Positions 46,517 to 55,814 of a DNA stretch of 64,000 nucleotides are shown here, piece after piece. The stretch covers positions 62,001 through 126,000 of the forward strand of contig DAIDIP010000003.1 in assembly GCA_027451745.1 (NCBI GenBank). The letters are read 5' to 3'. Origin of the DNA: Candidatus Melainabacteria bacterium. GTDB taxonomy: Bacteria; Cyanobacteriota; Vampirovibrionia; Obscuribacterales; Obscuribacteraceae. The notes beneath the pieces were generated by a model. It was given only the letters and a program-made list of their open reading frames with translations. It was not told the DNA's origin and did no database searches. The stretch's first letter is position 1. Each line of letters begins with the position of its first letter. The position numbers were made by a program, and so were the translations under genes.

Positions 46517-48679
46517 GTGCAAGTGCAAGAAAAAGAGAATGCCTTCAAAGTGCATGAGACCAGCATAGAAATAGCTGGCAAGAAAATTGTTATTAGAACT
46601 GGACTTTTGGCAAGACAAGCCGACGGCGCTTGCGAAGTCTCTTGCGGCGATACTAAAGTATTAGTTACTTGCGTAGGCAGTAAACAGGCACGTGAAGGTA
46701 TAGATTTTTTACCTCTCACAGTTGATTACGAAGAAAAATTGTATGCAGTTGGGCGCGTACCAGGAAGTTTCGGACGTCGTGAAGGCAAAGCCCCTGATAA
46801 AGCTATTTTGATTAGCCGTCTTATAGATCGTCCTATCAGACCATTATTTGAACCTGGATATTGTAATGACGTACAAATCATGGCCGTAACAATGAGTGCT
46901 GACGACGATAACCCAACAGACACATTGGCCATGCTTGGGGCATCTGTTGCTATTGGCTTAGCTGGATTACCATTTAGAGGACCATTAGGCGCTGTGCGTG
47001 TTTCCCGCGTAAACGGTGAATTTGTCGCTAATCCAGGCTATGAACAAATTGCTGAGACTGACATAGACATTGTAGTTGCAGGTACTGAAACATCTATTAT
47101 GATGGTTGAAGCTGGCTGCAAAATGGTAAGCGAAAAAGATATTTTAGCTGCTATTGATTTTGGTCACGAACAGATTAAAAAGCAAGTCGCAGCTCAGCGT
47201 AATTTCTTTAAAGCAGTTGGAGTACAAAAAAGAGAATGGGAAGCATCACCAGCTAATGAAGCACTCAAAAAACTGATCGACGAAAAAGCGACTGCTAAGC
47301 TTAAAGAATCAATGAATGGTGTTACCGACAAGCATGTACGTAATGATCTTGTTGGTCAAGCTAAACAGGCAGTTGTTGATGCTGTTGCAGCTCTTCCTGA
47401 AGAAGATCCTTTAAAAGAAATCAGCGAAAAAGATATTGCCTATTACCTAGAAGAACACGAAGCTGTGTTAATGCGTGCTCAAGTCTTAGATAAGGGTGTT
47501 CGTGCGGATGGTCGACGCTGTGATGAAGTAAGACCTATTTTTATTGAAACAACATTGTTGCCTAGAGCACATGGTAGCGGCTTATTTACCCGCGGGACGA
47601 CCCAAGTTCTTTCTGTAGCTACTCTTGGTGTGGGCGAAGATGCGCAACGTTTAGATTCTATTGATCCACAAAAAGAAAAGCGCTATATGCATCATTATAA
47701 TTTCCCTGGATTTTCAGTTGGTGAAGTAAAACCCAATCGTGGACCAGGTAGACGTGAAATTGGTCACGGTGCATTAGCAGAACGTGCTCTAATTCCAGTT
47801 TTACCGGGTTTAGACAAATTTCCATACACTATCCGAGTAGTTTCTGAAGTATTAGAATCTAATGGTTCAACCAGTATGGCTTCAACTTGTGGTTCCAGCT
47901 TAGCGCTTATGGATGCTGGTGTACCTACTCTTGAAACAGTAGGTGGTATCGCTATGGGATTAATTTTGGAAGGCGATCGTTTTGCTGTTTTATCTGATAT
48001 CCAAGGATTGGAAGATTTCTTGGGTGATATGGACTTTAAAGTGGCAGGCACCAAAGAAGGTATAACAGCCCTACAAATGGATATCAAAATTGAAGGTATT
48101 TCATTAGCCATTATGAAAATTGCTCTTGAGCAAGCTAAGCATGGAAGAATCCATATTATTGATAAGATGGAAGCTGCTCTGCCAAGACCTCGATCAGAAC
48201 TTTCACGCTGGGCTCCTCGCATTATCACTATAAAGATTAATCCAGAAGATATCGGTACAGTAATTGGACCAGGTGGAAAAATGATCCGTCGCATCATTGA
48301 AGAAACTGGTGCAACTATCGATATTGAAGATGATGGAACGGTTTTAATTGCTAGCGTAGAGGGTCAAGGTGGCGAGGCTGCTCGTGATCAGATTTTAGGT
48401 TTAGTGAAAAGAATTGCAGTGGGAGAAATTTATAAAGGCAGAGTAACCAGGATTATCCCTGTAGGCGCTTTTGTCGAAGTATTACCCGGTAAAGAAGGTA
48501 TGGTTCATATCTCACAATTAGATAATAAGAGAGTAGAAAAAGTTGAAGATGTAGTTTCGGTCGGACAAGAAGTAATCGTAAAAGTGCGCGAGATTGACGA
48601 CCGTAACCGTGTCAATCTAACAATAAAAGGCGTTAGCAGCGAAGAAAGAGAAAAACTTGAAGTCCCCGCTAAAGTATAA
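46517..48679 (+). CDS. pnp: Polyribonucleotide nucleotidyltransferase (PNPase)
   Basis: A 3'-5' phosphorolytic exoribonuclease of the degradosome type, 720 aa. Order of domains: first RNase PH domain (about 15-150), linking helical domain (about 240-325), second RNase PH domain (about 330-550, with FTRGTTQVLSVATLG and GGIAMGLI), KH (IGPGGKMIRRIIEETGATID) and S1 (IYKGRVTRIIPVGAFVEVLP). The GTG start at 46517 has GAGG 8 nt upstream. Its 3' end overlaps the next gene by 23 nt. Confidence 0.97.
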   Translation: MQVQEKENAFKVHETSIEIAGKKIVIRTGLLARQADGACEVSCGDTKVLVTCVGSKQAREGIDFLPLTVDYEEKLYAVGRVPGSFGRREGKAPDKAILISRLIDRPIRPLFEPGYCNDVQIMAVTMSADDDNPTDTLAMLGASVAIGLAGLPFRGPLGAVRVSRVNGEFVANPGYEQIAETDIDIVVAGTETSIMMVEAGCKMVSEKDILAAIDFGHEQIKKQVAAQRNFFKAVGVQKREWEASPANEALKKLIDEKATAKLKESMNGVTDKHVRNDLVGQAKQAVVDAVAALPEEDPLKEISEKDIAYYLEEHEAVLMRAQVLDKGVRADGRRCDEVRPIFIETTLLPRAHGSGLFTRGTTQVLSVATLGVGEDAQRLDSIDPQKEKRYMHHYNFPGFSVGEVKPNRGPGRREIGHGALAERALIPVLPGLDKFPYTIRVVSEVLESNGSTSMASTCGSSLALMDAGVPTLETVGGIAMGLILEGDRFAVLSDIQGLEDFLGDMDFKVAGTKEGITALQMDIKIEGISLAIMKIALEQAKHGRIHIIDKMEAALPRPRSELSRWAPRIITIKINPEDIGTVIGPGGKMIRRIIEETGATIDIEDDGTVLIASVEGQGGEAARDQILGLVKRIAVGEIYKGRVTRIIPVGAFVEVLPGKEGMVHISQLDNKRVEKVEDVVSVGQEVIVKVREIDDRNRVNLTIKGVSSEEREKLEVPAKV

Positions 48680-49349
48680 AAATTACTTTTTTAACAAGGT
48701 ATTCTTTTTTTCTATTATTTACCTGCTTGTTTGTGCATTTGTTGTGGATAGTTTGGGCAGTAATCCAGCCTGGGCAAGAACTCATAAAAATACAACCAAA
48801 TCAAAAAACCACATACGTACTCATATAAGTAAGCATAAAAAATCTGCTGAAGAAGAGACTGCTGCCAAAGAAGCTGCTGATCGTGAGGCTCAGGAAGTTA
48901 AGCTGAACGAAAGTCGAAATCTTATTCTTGCCAAAGCTTATCGCTTGTACGACAGCGGTACAAGCGAAAGCCTACAGGGTAATCACAAATACGCCGTCTT
49001 GCAACTTAAGCTCGCTGATGAATTATTGCAAGAACACGGCCAAGCAAATACGTCACTTGAGGTAGCAACTTTACTTGGGCTGGCTTCATCAGCTCAGGCA
49101 GCCAAAGATTATCCTTTAGCTAAATCGACATGCGAAAGATTATTGAATATACGCCCGCAAGATAGTCAAATTTTATTGATACTGGCGAGAATAGAAATGT
49201 CGCAAGGTAATTTTCGTTCTGCTCAAAATAAACTCAGTAAAGTAGTGGGCCGCGATCCTAATAATGCCGAAGCTAAAGTTCTTATTGATTTGATTAATAA
49301 TAAATCGAAGTACTCAAACATTAAAGGAAGGGCTGTCCCTTCCTTATAA
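48657..49349 (+). CDS. Exported TPR protein
   Basis: A 230-aa protein with an N-terminal hydrophobic signal or anchor (FFFSIIYLLVCAFVVDSL, possible cleavage near AWA), a lysine-rich and then acidic helical linker, and TPR-like repeats at about residues 105-215 (YAVLQLKLADELLQEHGQAN, YPLAKSTCERLLNIRPQD, GNFRSAQNKLSKVVGRDPNN). It starts with TTG within the 3' end of pnp (23-nt overlap, different frame), so it is part of the rpsO-pnp transcript. Function unknown, presumably a scaffold in the envelope. Confidence 0.75.
   Translation: MKSPLKYKNYFFNKVFFFSIIYLLVCAFVVDSLGSNPAWARTHKNTTKSKNHIRTHISKHKKSAEEETAAKEAADREAQEVKLNESRNLILAKAYRLYDSGTSESLQGNHKYAVLQLKLADELLQEHGQANTSLEVATLLGLASSAQAAKDYPLAKSTCERLLNIRPQDSQILLILARIEMSQGNFRSAQNKLSKVVGRDPNNAEAKVLIDLINNKSKYSNIKGRAVPSL
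49324..49345 (+). terminator. Terminator overlapping the TPR gene's last codons
   Basis: AAGGAAGGG-CTGT-CCCTTCCTT forms a perfect 9-bp stem with a 4-nt loop, followed by ATAATGTT. It ends two nucleotides before the stop codon of the exported TPR protein and would close the rpsO-pnp unit. Confidence 0.65.
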
Positions 49350-49384
49350 TGTTAACGCTTCAGAAATAGTCAATTGTCGGTAGA

Positions 49385-49666
49385 TTATTTGCGATCTACC
49401 CTTTCCTTAAACTCTTTACCGGGCGCGAAAGCAGGAACCATTTTGGCCGGAACCTTAATTTTTTCGCCAGGCTTTTGCGGATTGTTTGTTTCACGGGCAT
49501 TGCGTTTACGGCGTTCGAAAGTACCAAAACCAACTAATGTAACTCGATCACCTTTTGCAACTACTTCAGTAATCACATCTGTTAATGTTGCCAAGGTCTC
49601 TTCTACTGCTTTTTTTGTATTATTTGTGCGCGCAGCGATCTCCGCGGCTAATTCTGCTTTATTCAC
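49385..49666 (-). CDS. hup: HU-family DNA-binding protein
   Basis: Nucleoid protein of 93 aa that bends and compacts DNA as a dimer. Visible features are the helical dimer core (NKAELAAEIAARTNNTKKAV), the GDRVTLVGFGTFERRKR strand, and the beta-arm with the N-P-x-x-P-x-P-like sequence NNPQKPGEKIKVPAKMVPAF, then APGKEFKE. The start codon is GTG with AGGAGG 6 nt upstream. Convergent with the rpsO-pnp unit. Confidence 0.97.
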   Translation of the reverse strand: MNKAELAAEIAARTNNTKKAVEETLATLTDVITEVVAKGDRVTLVGFGTFERRKRNARETNNPQKPGEKIKVPAKMVPAFAPGKEFKERVDRK

Positions 49667-49906
49667 TTATTTCCTCCTGTGTCTTACAAGGTCAAAACCA
49701 GGTAATTGACCACGTTTGGCAAGAATACCGCACCAACAGACGTGAAACAAGAGATTCTGCATAAAATCTGCACTTGATAAAGAAAGCTAAAGCATTGGTG
49801 GGCTTGGCTTTAACAATTTATGGGAAATCTTTGCCGAATTGTGTAGATAGGTCAGAAAAAAGGGAACAACAATACTACAAAAGGTTAATTTGGACACATT
49901 GACGCT

Positions 49907-50323
49907 ATGACTGTCGGTGCAAAAATTAGTTCAGTGTCTATTAATAGTGATGCTTATACGTCGCGTCAAGCTGCTTACGAAGCGGCTAATGTTGCAGAGG
50001 CAAAAAAGTCACTTGGCACCCTTGTTCTTGATGTTAGAAAAGTGACTGTTTTAGCAGAATTTTTTGTGATTTGTGGAGCTAGCTCTCAGGCACAAGCTAG
50101 GGCAATTGTTGGTGGAATCGAAAAAGCTTTGAATAAATTAGGCCATCAGCCACTGAATGTCGAAGGGCAAACAGATGGCAGATGGATTCTTTTGGACTAC
50201 GGTTCACTAATCATCCACGTTTTGCAAGAGCGCGAACGCAATTTTTATAACCTGGAAAAGTTTTGGAATCACGCTTTGATTGTTGATAGAACAGACTGGC
50301 TGGATACCAAAAAAAATTGCTAA
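49907..50323 (+). CDS. rsfS: Ribosomal silencing factor RsfS
   Basis: A 138-aa protein of the RsfS/Iojap family that binds L14 and blocks subunit joining in starvation. Matching features are TVLAEFFVICGASSQAQARA, GRWILLDYGSLIIHVLQE and RNFYNLEKFW. About 35 additional N-terminal residues precede the core. A later in-frame start is possible but none has a better SD. The following beta-propeller gene starts just 19 nt past its stop. Confidence 0.93.
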   Translation: MTVGAKISSVSINSDAYTSRQAAYEAANVAEAKKSLGTLVLDVRKVTVLAEFFVICGASSQAQARAIVGGIEKALNKLGHQPLNVEGQTDGRWILLDYGSLIIHVLQERERNFYNLEKFWNHALIVDRTDWLDTKKNC

Positions 50324-50342
50324 TGGGGGTCATGGCAAAATT

Positions 50343-51497
50343 ATGAGTTTCAGAACTAGACTACAAACATTCGTCGAAAGCCGACAAAAAATTCAGATAT
50401 GGTATGGAATGGGTTGTCATAATACCGTGACCGGAAGAGTTTTAGGTGTCGACCATGATCATATAGATGTGGAATCTTATTCTCATGAAAATGATGGACA
50501 AATTCATGTGCGTCGAATTTTAGTACCACTACACTTAGTGCTACATATTGACATTACATCTTCGGAAATGATTGAGGAAGAAGAACTTGCAAGGAATGAT
50601 GAAGATAAACAAGCAAATAAATTCTTGTCTTCTTTGTCATCGATAGTAGACCTTCCAGATACGCCAAAAGGTTATAGTGTTAAAGTACTGTCGCAATTAA
50701 ATTCCTCGCATTCAGATCATTTTTCGCGTCTTACTTTAGGACCAAGTGGCACATACTTTGCTTGTGATGGCAGCGTCTGGTTTATTGATCAAGGGGGCCA
50801 TCTCATAGAATATGCTCGCATTAGAGGCAATAGCACCATCTCAGGATTACGATTCGATAGTAGAGGGGTTCTATACGTAGCAACAATACAAGGAACAATT
50901 TATCGTATCGATCCAAGTAAAAGTGGACGAGTTCTGGCGCACCTAGCTAGCGGGCAGAATAACAAAGAGACATTTTTAGCTGACTTAGCCATAGGACCAC
51001 AAGAAGAAATATATGTAGCTAATTGTCCAAGTGCCAATGGTGGTATTTTTAGAGTTGAAGCTGATGGGGAATACCGTACATTAACATCAGGACCACAACA
51101 AGGAACCCAAGGCTTACTCCTGGATCAAGATGGTTCTCTTTGGGGCTTGGAGCATGCAACTGGCACAATTGTAAAACGCTCGTTAACTGGGACAGTTCTC
51201 ACTCGCATTGTAATAGCTGAACCACAAGCTTTTGATTTTGCCGATGGCTTTGATGGTAACTTAGCAATGGACAGTCTTGGTAGACTTTATCTCACTGCTG
51301 GACGTGCAGGTACTGTTATGCGTGTAACCAGAGAAGGAAGCGCGGAAGCTTTCTTGTCAGGACTAGTTAATCCAACCGGTATCGCATTCGGTGCTGATGG
51401 GGGCTTGCTAGTTTTAGAAGCCGGACGTTCGCGCGTGCTAAAAGTGGCAGCTTTAGATAAAGCCGACCGTACTACATCTGCCAGGGCTCTAAGCTAA
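50343..51497 (+). CDS. NHL/SMP-30-like beta-propeller protein
   Basis: A protein of about 384 aa. The first 70 residues (IQIWYGMGCHNTVTGRVLGV, then HVRRILVPLHLVLHIDI) look like an SH3/Sm-like small beta-barrel. The rest has repeated blade-like units with a D-x-x-G-x-L-Y/W-V pattern (FDSRGVLYVATIQGTIYRID, LDQDGSLWGLEHATGTI, MDSLGRLYLTAGRAGTVMRV), as in NHL or SMP-30/gluconolactonase propellers. Enzyme activity is not demonstrated by motifs. The ORF extends to 50280 inside rsfS; ATG 50343 is preferred because it precedes the first structured segment. Confidence 0.72.
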   Translation: MSFRTRLQTFVESRQKIQIWYGMGCHNTVTGRVLGVDHDHIDVESYSHENDGQIHVRRILVPLHLVLHIDITSSEMIEEEELARNDEDKQANKFLSSLSSIVDLPDTPKGYSVKVLSQLNSSHSDHFSRLTLGPSGTYFACDGSVWFIDQGGHLIEYARIRGNSTISGLRFDSRGVLYVATIQGTIYRIDPSKSGRVLAHLASGQNNKETFLADLAIGPQEEIYVANCPSANGGIFRVEADGEYRTLTSGPQQGTQGLLLDQDGSLWGLEHATGTIVKRSLTGTVLTRIVIAEPQAFDFADGFDGNLAMDSLGRLYLTAGRAGTVMRVTREGSAEAFLSGLVNPTGIAFGADGGLLVLEAGRSRVLKVAALDKADRTTSARALS

Positions 51498-51498
51498 T

Positions 51499-52134
51499 TT
51501 ATGGTTTTTGCACTAGTTCAACGTCAATTGTAATATCAACATCGTCGCCAACTAAGGCGCCACCATTATCTAGATTTTTATCGAAAGCTAAACCAAAGTC
51601 TTTACGGTTAACCCTGGCGGTAGCTTCGGTACCTGTACGAAGATTGCCATAAGGATCTTTAATAGGTGGAGGAAGCGTTTCAGCAGTTAGAGTAATTGGT
51701 TTGGTGATACCATGCATAGTTAAATCGCCAATGATTTTAAAAGTATTTCCATCGGCTTCTACTTTTGTAGACTTAAAAGACATGGTCGGATATTTAGCCA
51801 CATCAAAAAAATCGGCTGATTTAAGATGTTGATCACGCCCAGGTTCATTGGTATTGATACTACTTGCATCAATAATTGCTGTCACGCTGCTATTAGATAA
51901 TGACTTGCCATCGTAATTTGCGCCACCTGAGATCCTGGAAAAATCACCACGCACATTTGATACCATCATATGTTTAACCATAAAATGTGCACTAGTGTGA
52001 ACTGGATCTATTTTCCAGACATTGCTTGATGCAGTACCGCTGAGCTTAGGTGAACTTTCAGAACCAATAGCAAATGCTGATGATGGTTGTAACAGAAGTA
52101 CAGCTGAAAGCATAATGATTCCTGATGGCTTCAT
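51499..52134 (-). CDS. YceI family exported lipid-binding protein
   Basis: A protein of about 211 aa. The signal peptide ends in AFA around residue 22. The lipocalin-like YceI domain follows: WKIDPVHTSAHFMVKHMMVS, RDQHLKSADFFDVAKYPTMS, GDLTMHGITKPITL and ARVNRKDFGL. These proteins bind polyisoprenoids or amides in the periplasm. ATG 52134 is chosen, with AAGGAG 7 nt upstream; the ORF opens 2 codons earlier at TTG. It is convergent with the propeller gene (1-nt gap). Confidence 0.93.
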   Translation of the reverse strand: MKPSGIIMLSAVLLLQPSSAFAIGSESSPKLSGTASSNVWKIDPVHTSAHFMVKHMMVSNVRGDFSRISGGANYDGKSLSNSSVTAIIDASSINTNEPGRDQHLKSADFFDVAKYPTMSFKSTKVEADGNTFKIIGDLTMHGITKPITLTAETLPPPIKDPYGNLRTGTEATARVNRKDFGLAFDKNLDNGGALVGDDVDITIDVELVQKP

Positions 52135-52297
52135 AGTCAATCTCCTTATTCAGATCAAACACAAACACTTCACTTGGTTATTTGTATCTACACTATAAAC
52201 AAGATAGTGATTATTTACTTGCTTGGCAAATTATTTAATTATGCTTTTACTTTCGTAGTCTGTACTAGACGCTGATTGTTATGCTAACGATGTCAGG

Positions 52298-54271
52298 CTA
52301 TTTGAAGACTTCAAGGGCTTGCAAAGCTTCGGGGTTTTCAACAGATGAAGTATCAATATTCTTTTCGCCTAAATATTTTCTTTTAATTGCTCCCCTGACA
52401 ATCTTTCCAGATCTGGTTTTAGGTAAAGCTGAAACAAAGTATACTTTTTTTGGTCTTGTTACAGCACCATATTTGGTAGCAACATGCTTCGTAATTTCTT
52501 GTTCTAGTTCAGAAGATTCGTGGGACCTTTTATTAAGTACGATAAAACAAATGATCGCTTCTCCTTTTGTTTTATCAGGTACGCCAATTACCGCTGCTTC
52601 TTTCACTGCAGGATGTTCAATGAGCACTGATTCAATTTCCCCTGGACCTATACGTTTACCAGATATTTTTATTGTGTCATCAGAACGACCATATAGATAC
52701 CAGTATTCATCAGAACTTTGTTTGGCCCAATCACCGTGATACCAAACATCTTTGAACTTACTAAAATAAGTATCAAGATAACGTTGTTTGTCACCAAGAA
52801 ACCCATGTGTCAAAGAAGGGGCGGGTTTTTTAAGGACTAAATGACCAATCGAGTCAATAAGACTCTTTCCATTTTCGTCAAATACATCTACGTCCATAGC
52901 TAATCCCTTACTACCTAAAGAACAGGGTTTTAATGACATGGTTGGCAATGGGGTTAGCAGACAACCAATTAATTCTGTGCCTCCAGAAATATTCATAATC
53001 GGACAATGCTTATTTCCAATGCGATCAAAGAACCACATATAACTTTCATAATCCCATGGTTCGCCAGTAGAACCTAAATACTTTAGAGAGGATAAGTCAT
53101 GCTTGGAAATTAAGTGATCGCTTTCAGCCTTGATTATACGAATAGCCGTAGGACTGATCCCTAAAGTACTCACTCTGTGTTTGGCTACGAATTGCCAGAT
53201 ACAATCCACATTAGGATAATCTGGGGCACCATCATACATAAGCAATGTGCCACCCCAATAAAGCACTCCAATCATTTCCCAGGGACCCATCATCCAACCT
53301 ATATCAGTTAGCCAGAAAAACTTATCTGAATTTTGCACATCAAACACCATACCAAGCTCTTTGGCAATTTGTGCCATTGCCCCGCCATGAGTGTGGATCG
53401 TGCCCTTTGGTTTACCAGTTGTGCCTGATGTATAAAGATAAAGACATGGATGTTCAGCATCTAAATTGGTTTGAGTAGGAGCGGGTGACAAATTGTTGAT
53501 GCCTTCATGAAACCATATATCATTTTTAAGCCAGTTTATTTGATTTTCACAATATTTAAGTACCACTACATTACTTATGGATGGAGTAGATTCTCTAATT
53601 AAGTCCACATCTTTTTTTATCTCTAGTAGTTTACCGCGGCGTCTGCCACCATCAGCAGTGAAGATCACCCTAGCTTGAGCATCTTGCATTCGCTTAGCTA
53701 ATGCCTCTGCACCAAATCCACTAAAAACCGGCACAGCAACAGCACCAACCTTAAAGCAAGCAAATAATACAGCTAAGACTTCGGGCACCATAGGCATATA
53801 AAGGCCTACTGCATCGCCAGACTGCACGCCCAGTTGCTTTAGCAAAGCAGCAATCTTTCCAGCTAAAGAGTTTAGTTCACCATAGGTAAATTGTTTAAAT
53901 TGTCCCGACTCATTTTCCCAAATCAACCCTAAATGTTGCGGGCCTACTTTTTGTCTGGCTGAATTATTTTGCCCATTATGGCTATCTGTATGCCAGTCTA
54001 AACAATTGTAAGCAATATTGGTCTGTCCACCAACAAACCAATTGCACCAGGATAGACCTTTAGTTTGATCAAGCAGAGTTTTGTAAGGCTTTGACCATTG
54101 CATATCGGCATAAGTCAAGAAAGAATTCCAGAACCATTCAATATCATTGGTGGATTTAGCAATTAAAGTTCGCCAATCCTCTGGATCAATGCCTTGTTGC
54201 TCGGCAAAATTTGCTACACGGCTTTTTAAATATTCACCGCTTGGTCGCCAAATTATTGAAGAGTCATTCAT
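52298..54271 (-). CDS. AMP-forming acyl-CoA synthetase (acetyl-CoA synthetase-like)
   Basis: A 657-aa adenylate-forming ligase activating a carboxylic acid to its CoA ester. The N-terminal ACAS cap is present (WFVGGQTNIAYNCLDWH). The P-loop is YLYTSGTTGKPKGTIHTHGG. The A5 region is NISGGTEL and A7-A8 is YHGDWAKQ, then YGRSDDTIKISGKRIGPGEI. The catalytic Lys lies in LPKTRSGKIVRGAIKRKYLG. Length and the ACAS-type cap fit acetyl-, propionyl- or acetoacetyl-CoA synthetases. The exact acid is not decided. It is divergent from the permease gene. Confidence 0.88.
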   Translation of the reverse strand: MNDSSIIWRPSGEYLKSRVANFAEQQGIDPEDWRTLIAKSTNDIEWFWNSFLTYADMQWSKPYKTLLDQTKGLSWCNWFVGGQTNIAYNCLDWHTDSHNGQNNSARQKVGPQHLGLIWENESGQFKQFTYGELNSLAGKIAALLKQLGVQSGDAVGLYMPMVPEVLAVLFACFKVGAVAVPVFSGFGAEALAKRMQDAQARVIFTADGGRRRGKLLEIKKDVDLIRESTPSISNVVVLKYCENQINWLKNDIWFHEGINNLSPAPTQTNLDAEHPCLYLYTSGTTGKPKGTIHTHGGAMAQIAKELGMVFDVQNSDKFFWLTDIGWMMGPWEMIGVLYWGGTLLMYDGAPDYPNVDCIWQFVAKHRVSTLGISPTAIRIIKAESDHLISKHDLSSLKYLGSTGEPWDYESYMWFFDRIGNKHCPIMNISGGTELIGCLLTPLPTMSLKPCSLGSKGLAMDVDVFDENGKSLIDSIGHLVLKKPAPSLTHGFLGDKQRYLDTYFSKFKDVWYHGDWAKQSSDEYWYLYGRSDDTIKISGKRIGPGEIESVLIEHPAVKEAAVIGVPDKTKGEAIICFIVLNKRSHESSELEQEITKHVATKYGAVTRPKKVYFVSALPKTRSGKIVRGAIKRKYLGEKNIDTSSVENPEALQALEVFK

Positions 54272-54394
54272 ATGATGCTAATTTTAAACGATTCAACAAA
54301 ACATTTGCTGTTTTGGAGAAATCCAATTACTTGAAAACTCAAACTAGACTCTAGCAGATATATACGTTATGGCCAAAATACAGATAGCCCAATT

Positions 54395-55813
54395 ATGTTA
54401 ACCGGTATTATTTCTCTATTAGCCTATGCCTTGATGGCAACGCTTATTTATCGTAAGACGTTATCAGCTCTTTTAGCGTTGCCTATAATGGCTGTTGTGC
54501 TCTCGATAATCGGCGGGGTTCCGGCCAATGATATTTTGACCGAGATTATAGGAAAAGGATCTATAAAACTAAGCACCGCATATACCACCACAATGTTTGG
54601 TAGCGTGTTAGCGGATCTTTTAAATAGACTAGGAATTGCCAAGTCAATAGTAAAATTGGTTGCAGAATTTGCTGGAGACAATCGTTTTGTTCTGGGTCTT
54701 TCGCTAACTCTTATAACTGCACTACTGTTCTCAACCCTTGGCGGATTGGGGGCAGTAATTATGGTAGGGACAATTATTTTGCCGGTTCTTCTGTCTCTGG
54801 GAATAACCAATCAAACAGCAGGAGCATTATTTTTGTTTGGCATCAGCCTGGGAGGAATGTTCAATATTGTTGGCTGGCAATTGTATATGGATGTACTCGG
54901 CATTCCAAAAGAACAGATTATCGGCTTTGTTTCCAACTTTTCCTTCATATCCCTGGCACTAATCATTATTTTTCTGACTATCGAATTAAAGGATAAAAAA
55001 AATATATGGTATGCGGTGGCGAGCGGATTAGTCATGATTTGCGGATTTGGAAGTATAAGTTATTTTAAAAGCCATGCGCTCGTCAACATAAATCATCAAG
55101 TGGCAAGTTCCACGATTGCCTTTGGAGCGGCAGAAGGCTTTTCTATTATCTTAGGCTTGCTTATAATTTATGCTTTACTTCGCAGTCGCAGTAAGAAGAA
55201 TGATTTACCACTCATTGTTTATTTAACGCCAATAGTTGCCTTATGTTTGGTTTTATTTTTCCAATGGCCTTTTATTCCAGCTTTCGTTGCCGGCATAGCC
55301 TATGCTGTACTTTCATCTTGGCGTTCAGACTCAATAAAAATGCTTAATCAATCGATTATTGAGGGCGTAAGCACTGTAATACCGGTAATTGTATTAATGA
55401 TAGGCATAGGTATGTTAATTACGGCAGTGCAGCATCCTAGCTTTGCTAAGCACATAACACCATTATTACAAGATTGTATTCCCAAAACGAAATGGCAGTA
55501 TGTTGTAGTATTCACAGTTTTAGCACCATTGGCACTGTATCGCGGACCGCTAAGCATTTGGGGGATGGGCAGTGGTCTTGTTTCGCTGCTTCAAAAAACC
55601 GCTATATTATCTAGCTCAGCTATCATGAGTATGCTTATGTCAGTTGGTCAAATACAAGGTATTTGCGACCCAACAAATACACATAATATTTGGATAGCTA
55701 GTTATTTAGGCACTAGCACACAAGCTCTCTTACGTAAAACTTTGCCTTATGCTTGGGCAGCAGTTGTCCTAGGACTCACATTAGCATGCAGTTTAGGTTA
55801 TCTGAATAAATAA
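54395..55813 (+). CDS. Polytopic permease coupled to hydantoinase A gene
   Basis: A 472-aa inner-membrane protein with about 12 hydrophobic segments, glycine-rich mid-helices (ALLFSTLGGLGAVIMVGTII, GALFLFGISLGGMFNIVGW) and a similar second half (LAPLALYRGPLSIWGMGSGL). The layout resembles ion-transporter-superfamily (GntP/DctM-like) carriers for organic acids, but I cannot assign the family. Its stop lies 1 nt before the hydantoinase A start, so the two form an operon. The carrier probably imports the substrate of that enzyme. Confidence 0.75.
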   Translation: MLTGIISLLAYALMATLIYRKTLSALLALPIMAVVLSIIGGVPANDILTEIIGKGSIKLSTAYTTTMFGSVLADLLNRLGIAKSIVKLVAEFAGDNRFVLGLSLTLITALLFSTLGGLGAVIMVGTIILPVLLSLGITNQTAGALFLFGISLGGMFNIVGWQLYMDVLGIPKEQIIGFVSNFSFISLALIIIFLTIELKDKKNIWYAVASGLVMICGFGSISYFKSHALVNINHQVASSTIAFGAAEGFSIILGLLIIYALLRSRSKKNDLPLIVYLTPIVALCLVLFFQWPFIPAFVAGIAYAVLSSWRSDSIKMLNQSIIEGVSTVIPVIVLMIGIGMLITAVQHPSFAKHITPLLQDCIPKTKWQYVVVFTVLAPLALYRGPLSIWGMGSGLVSLLQKTAILSSSAIMSMLMSVGQIQGICDPTNTHNIWIASYLGTSTQALLRKTLPYAWAAVVLGLTLACSLGYLNK

Positions 55814-55814
55814 T

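Noticed and set aside
49379-49400. Hairpin GGTAGAT...ATCTACC at the HU gene end
   Set aside because: Most of the stem is inside the coding sequence and no T-run follows. It is not called as a terminator.
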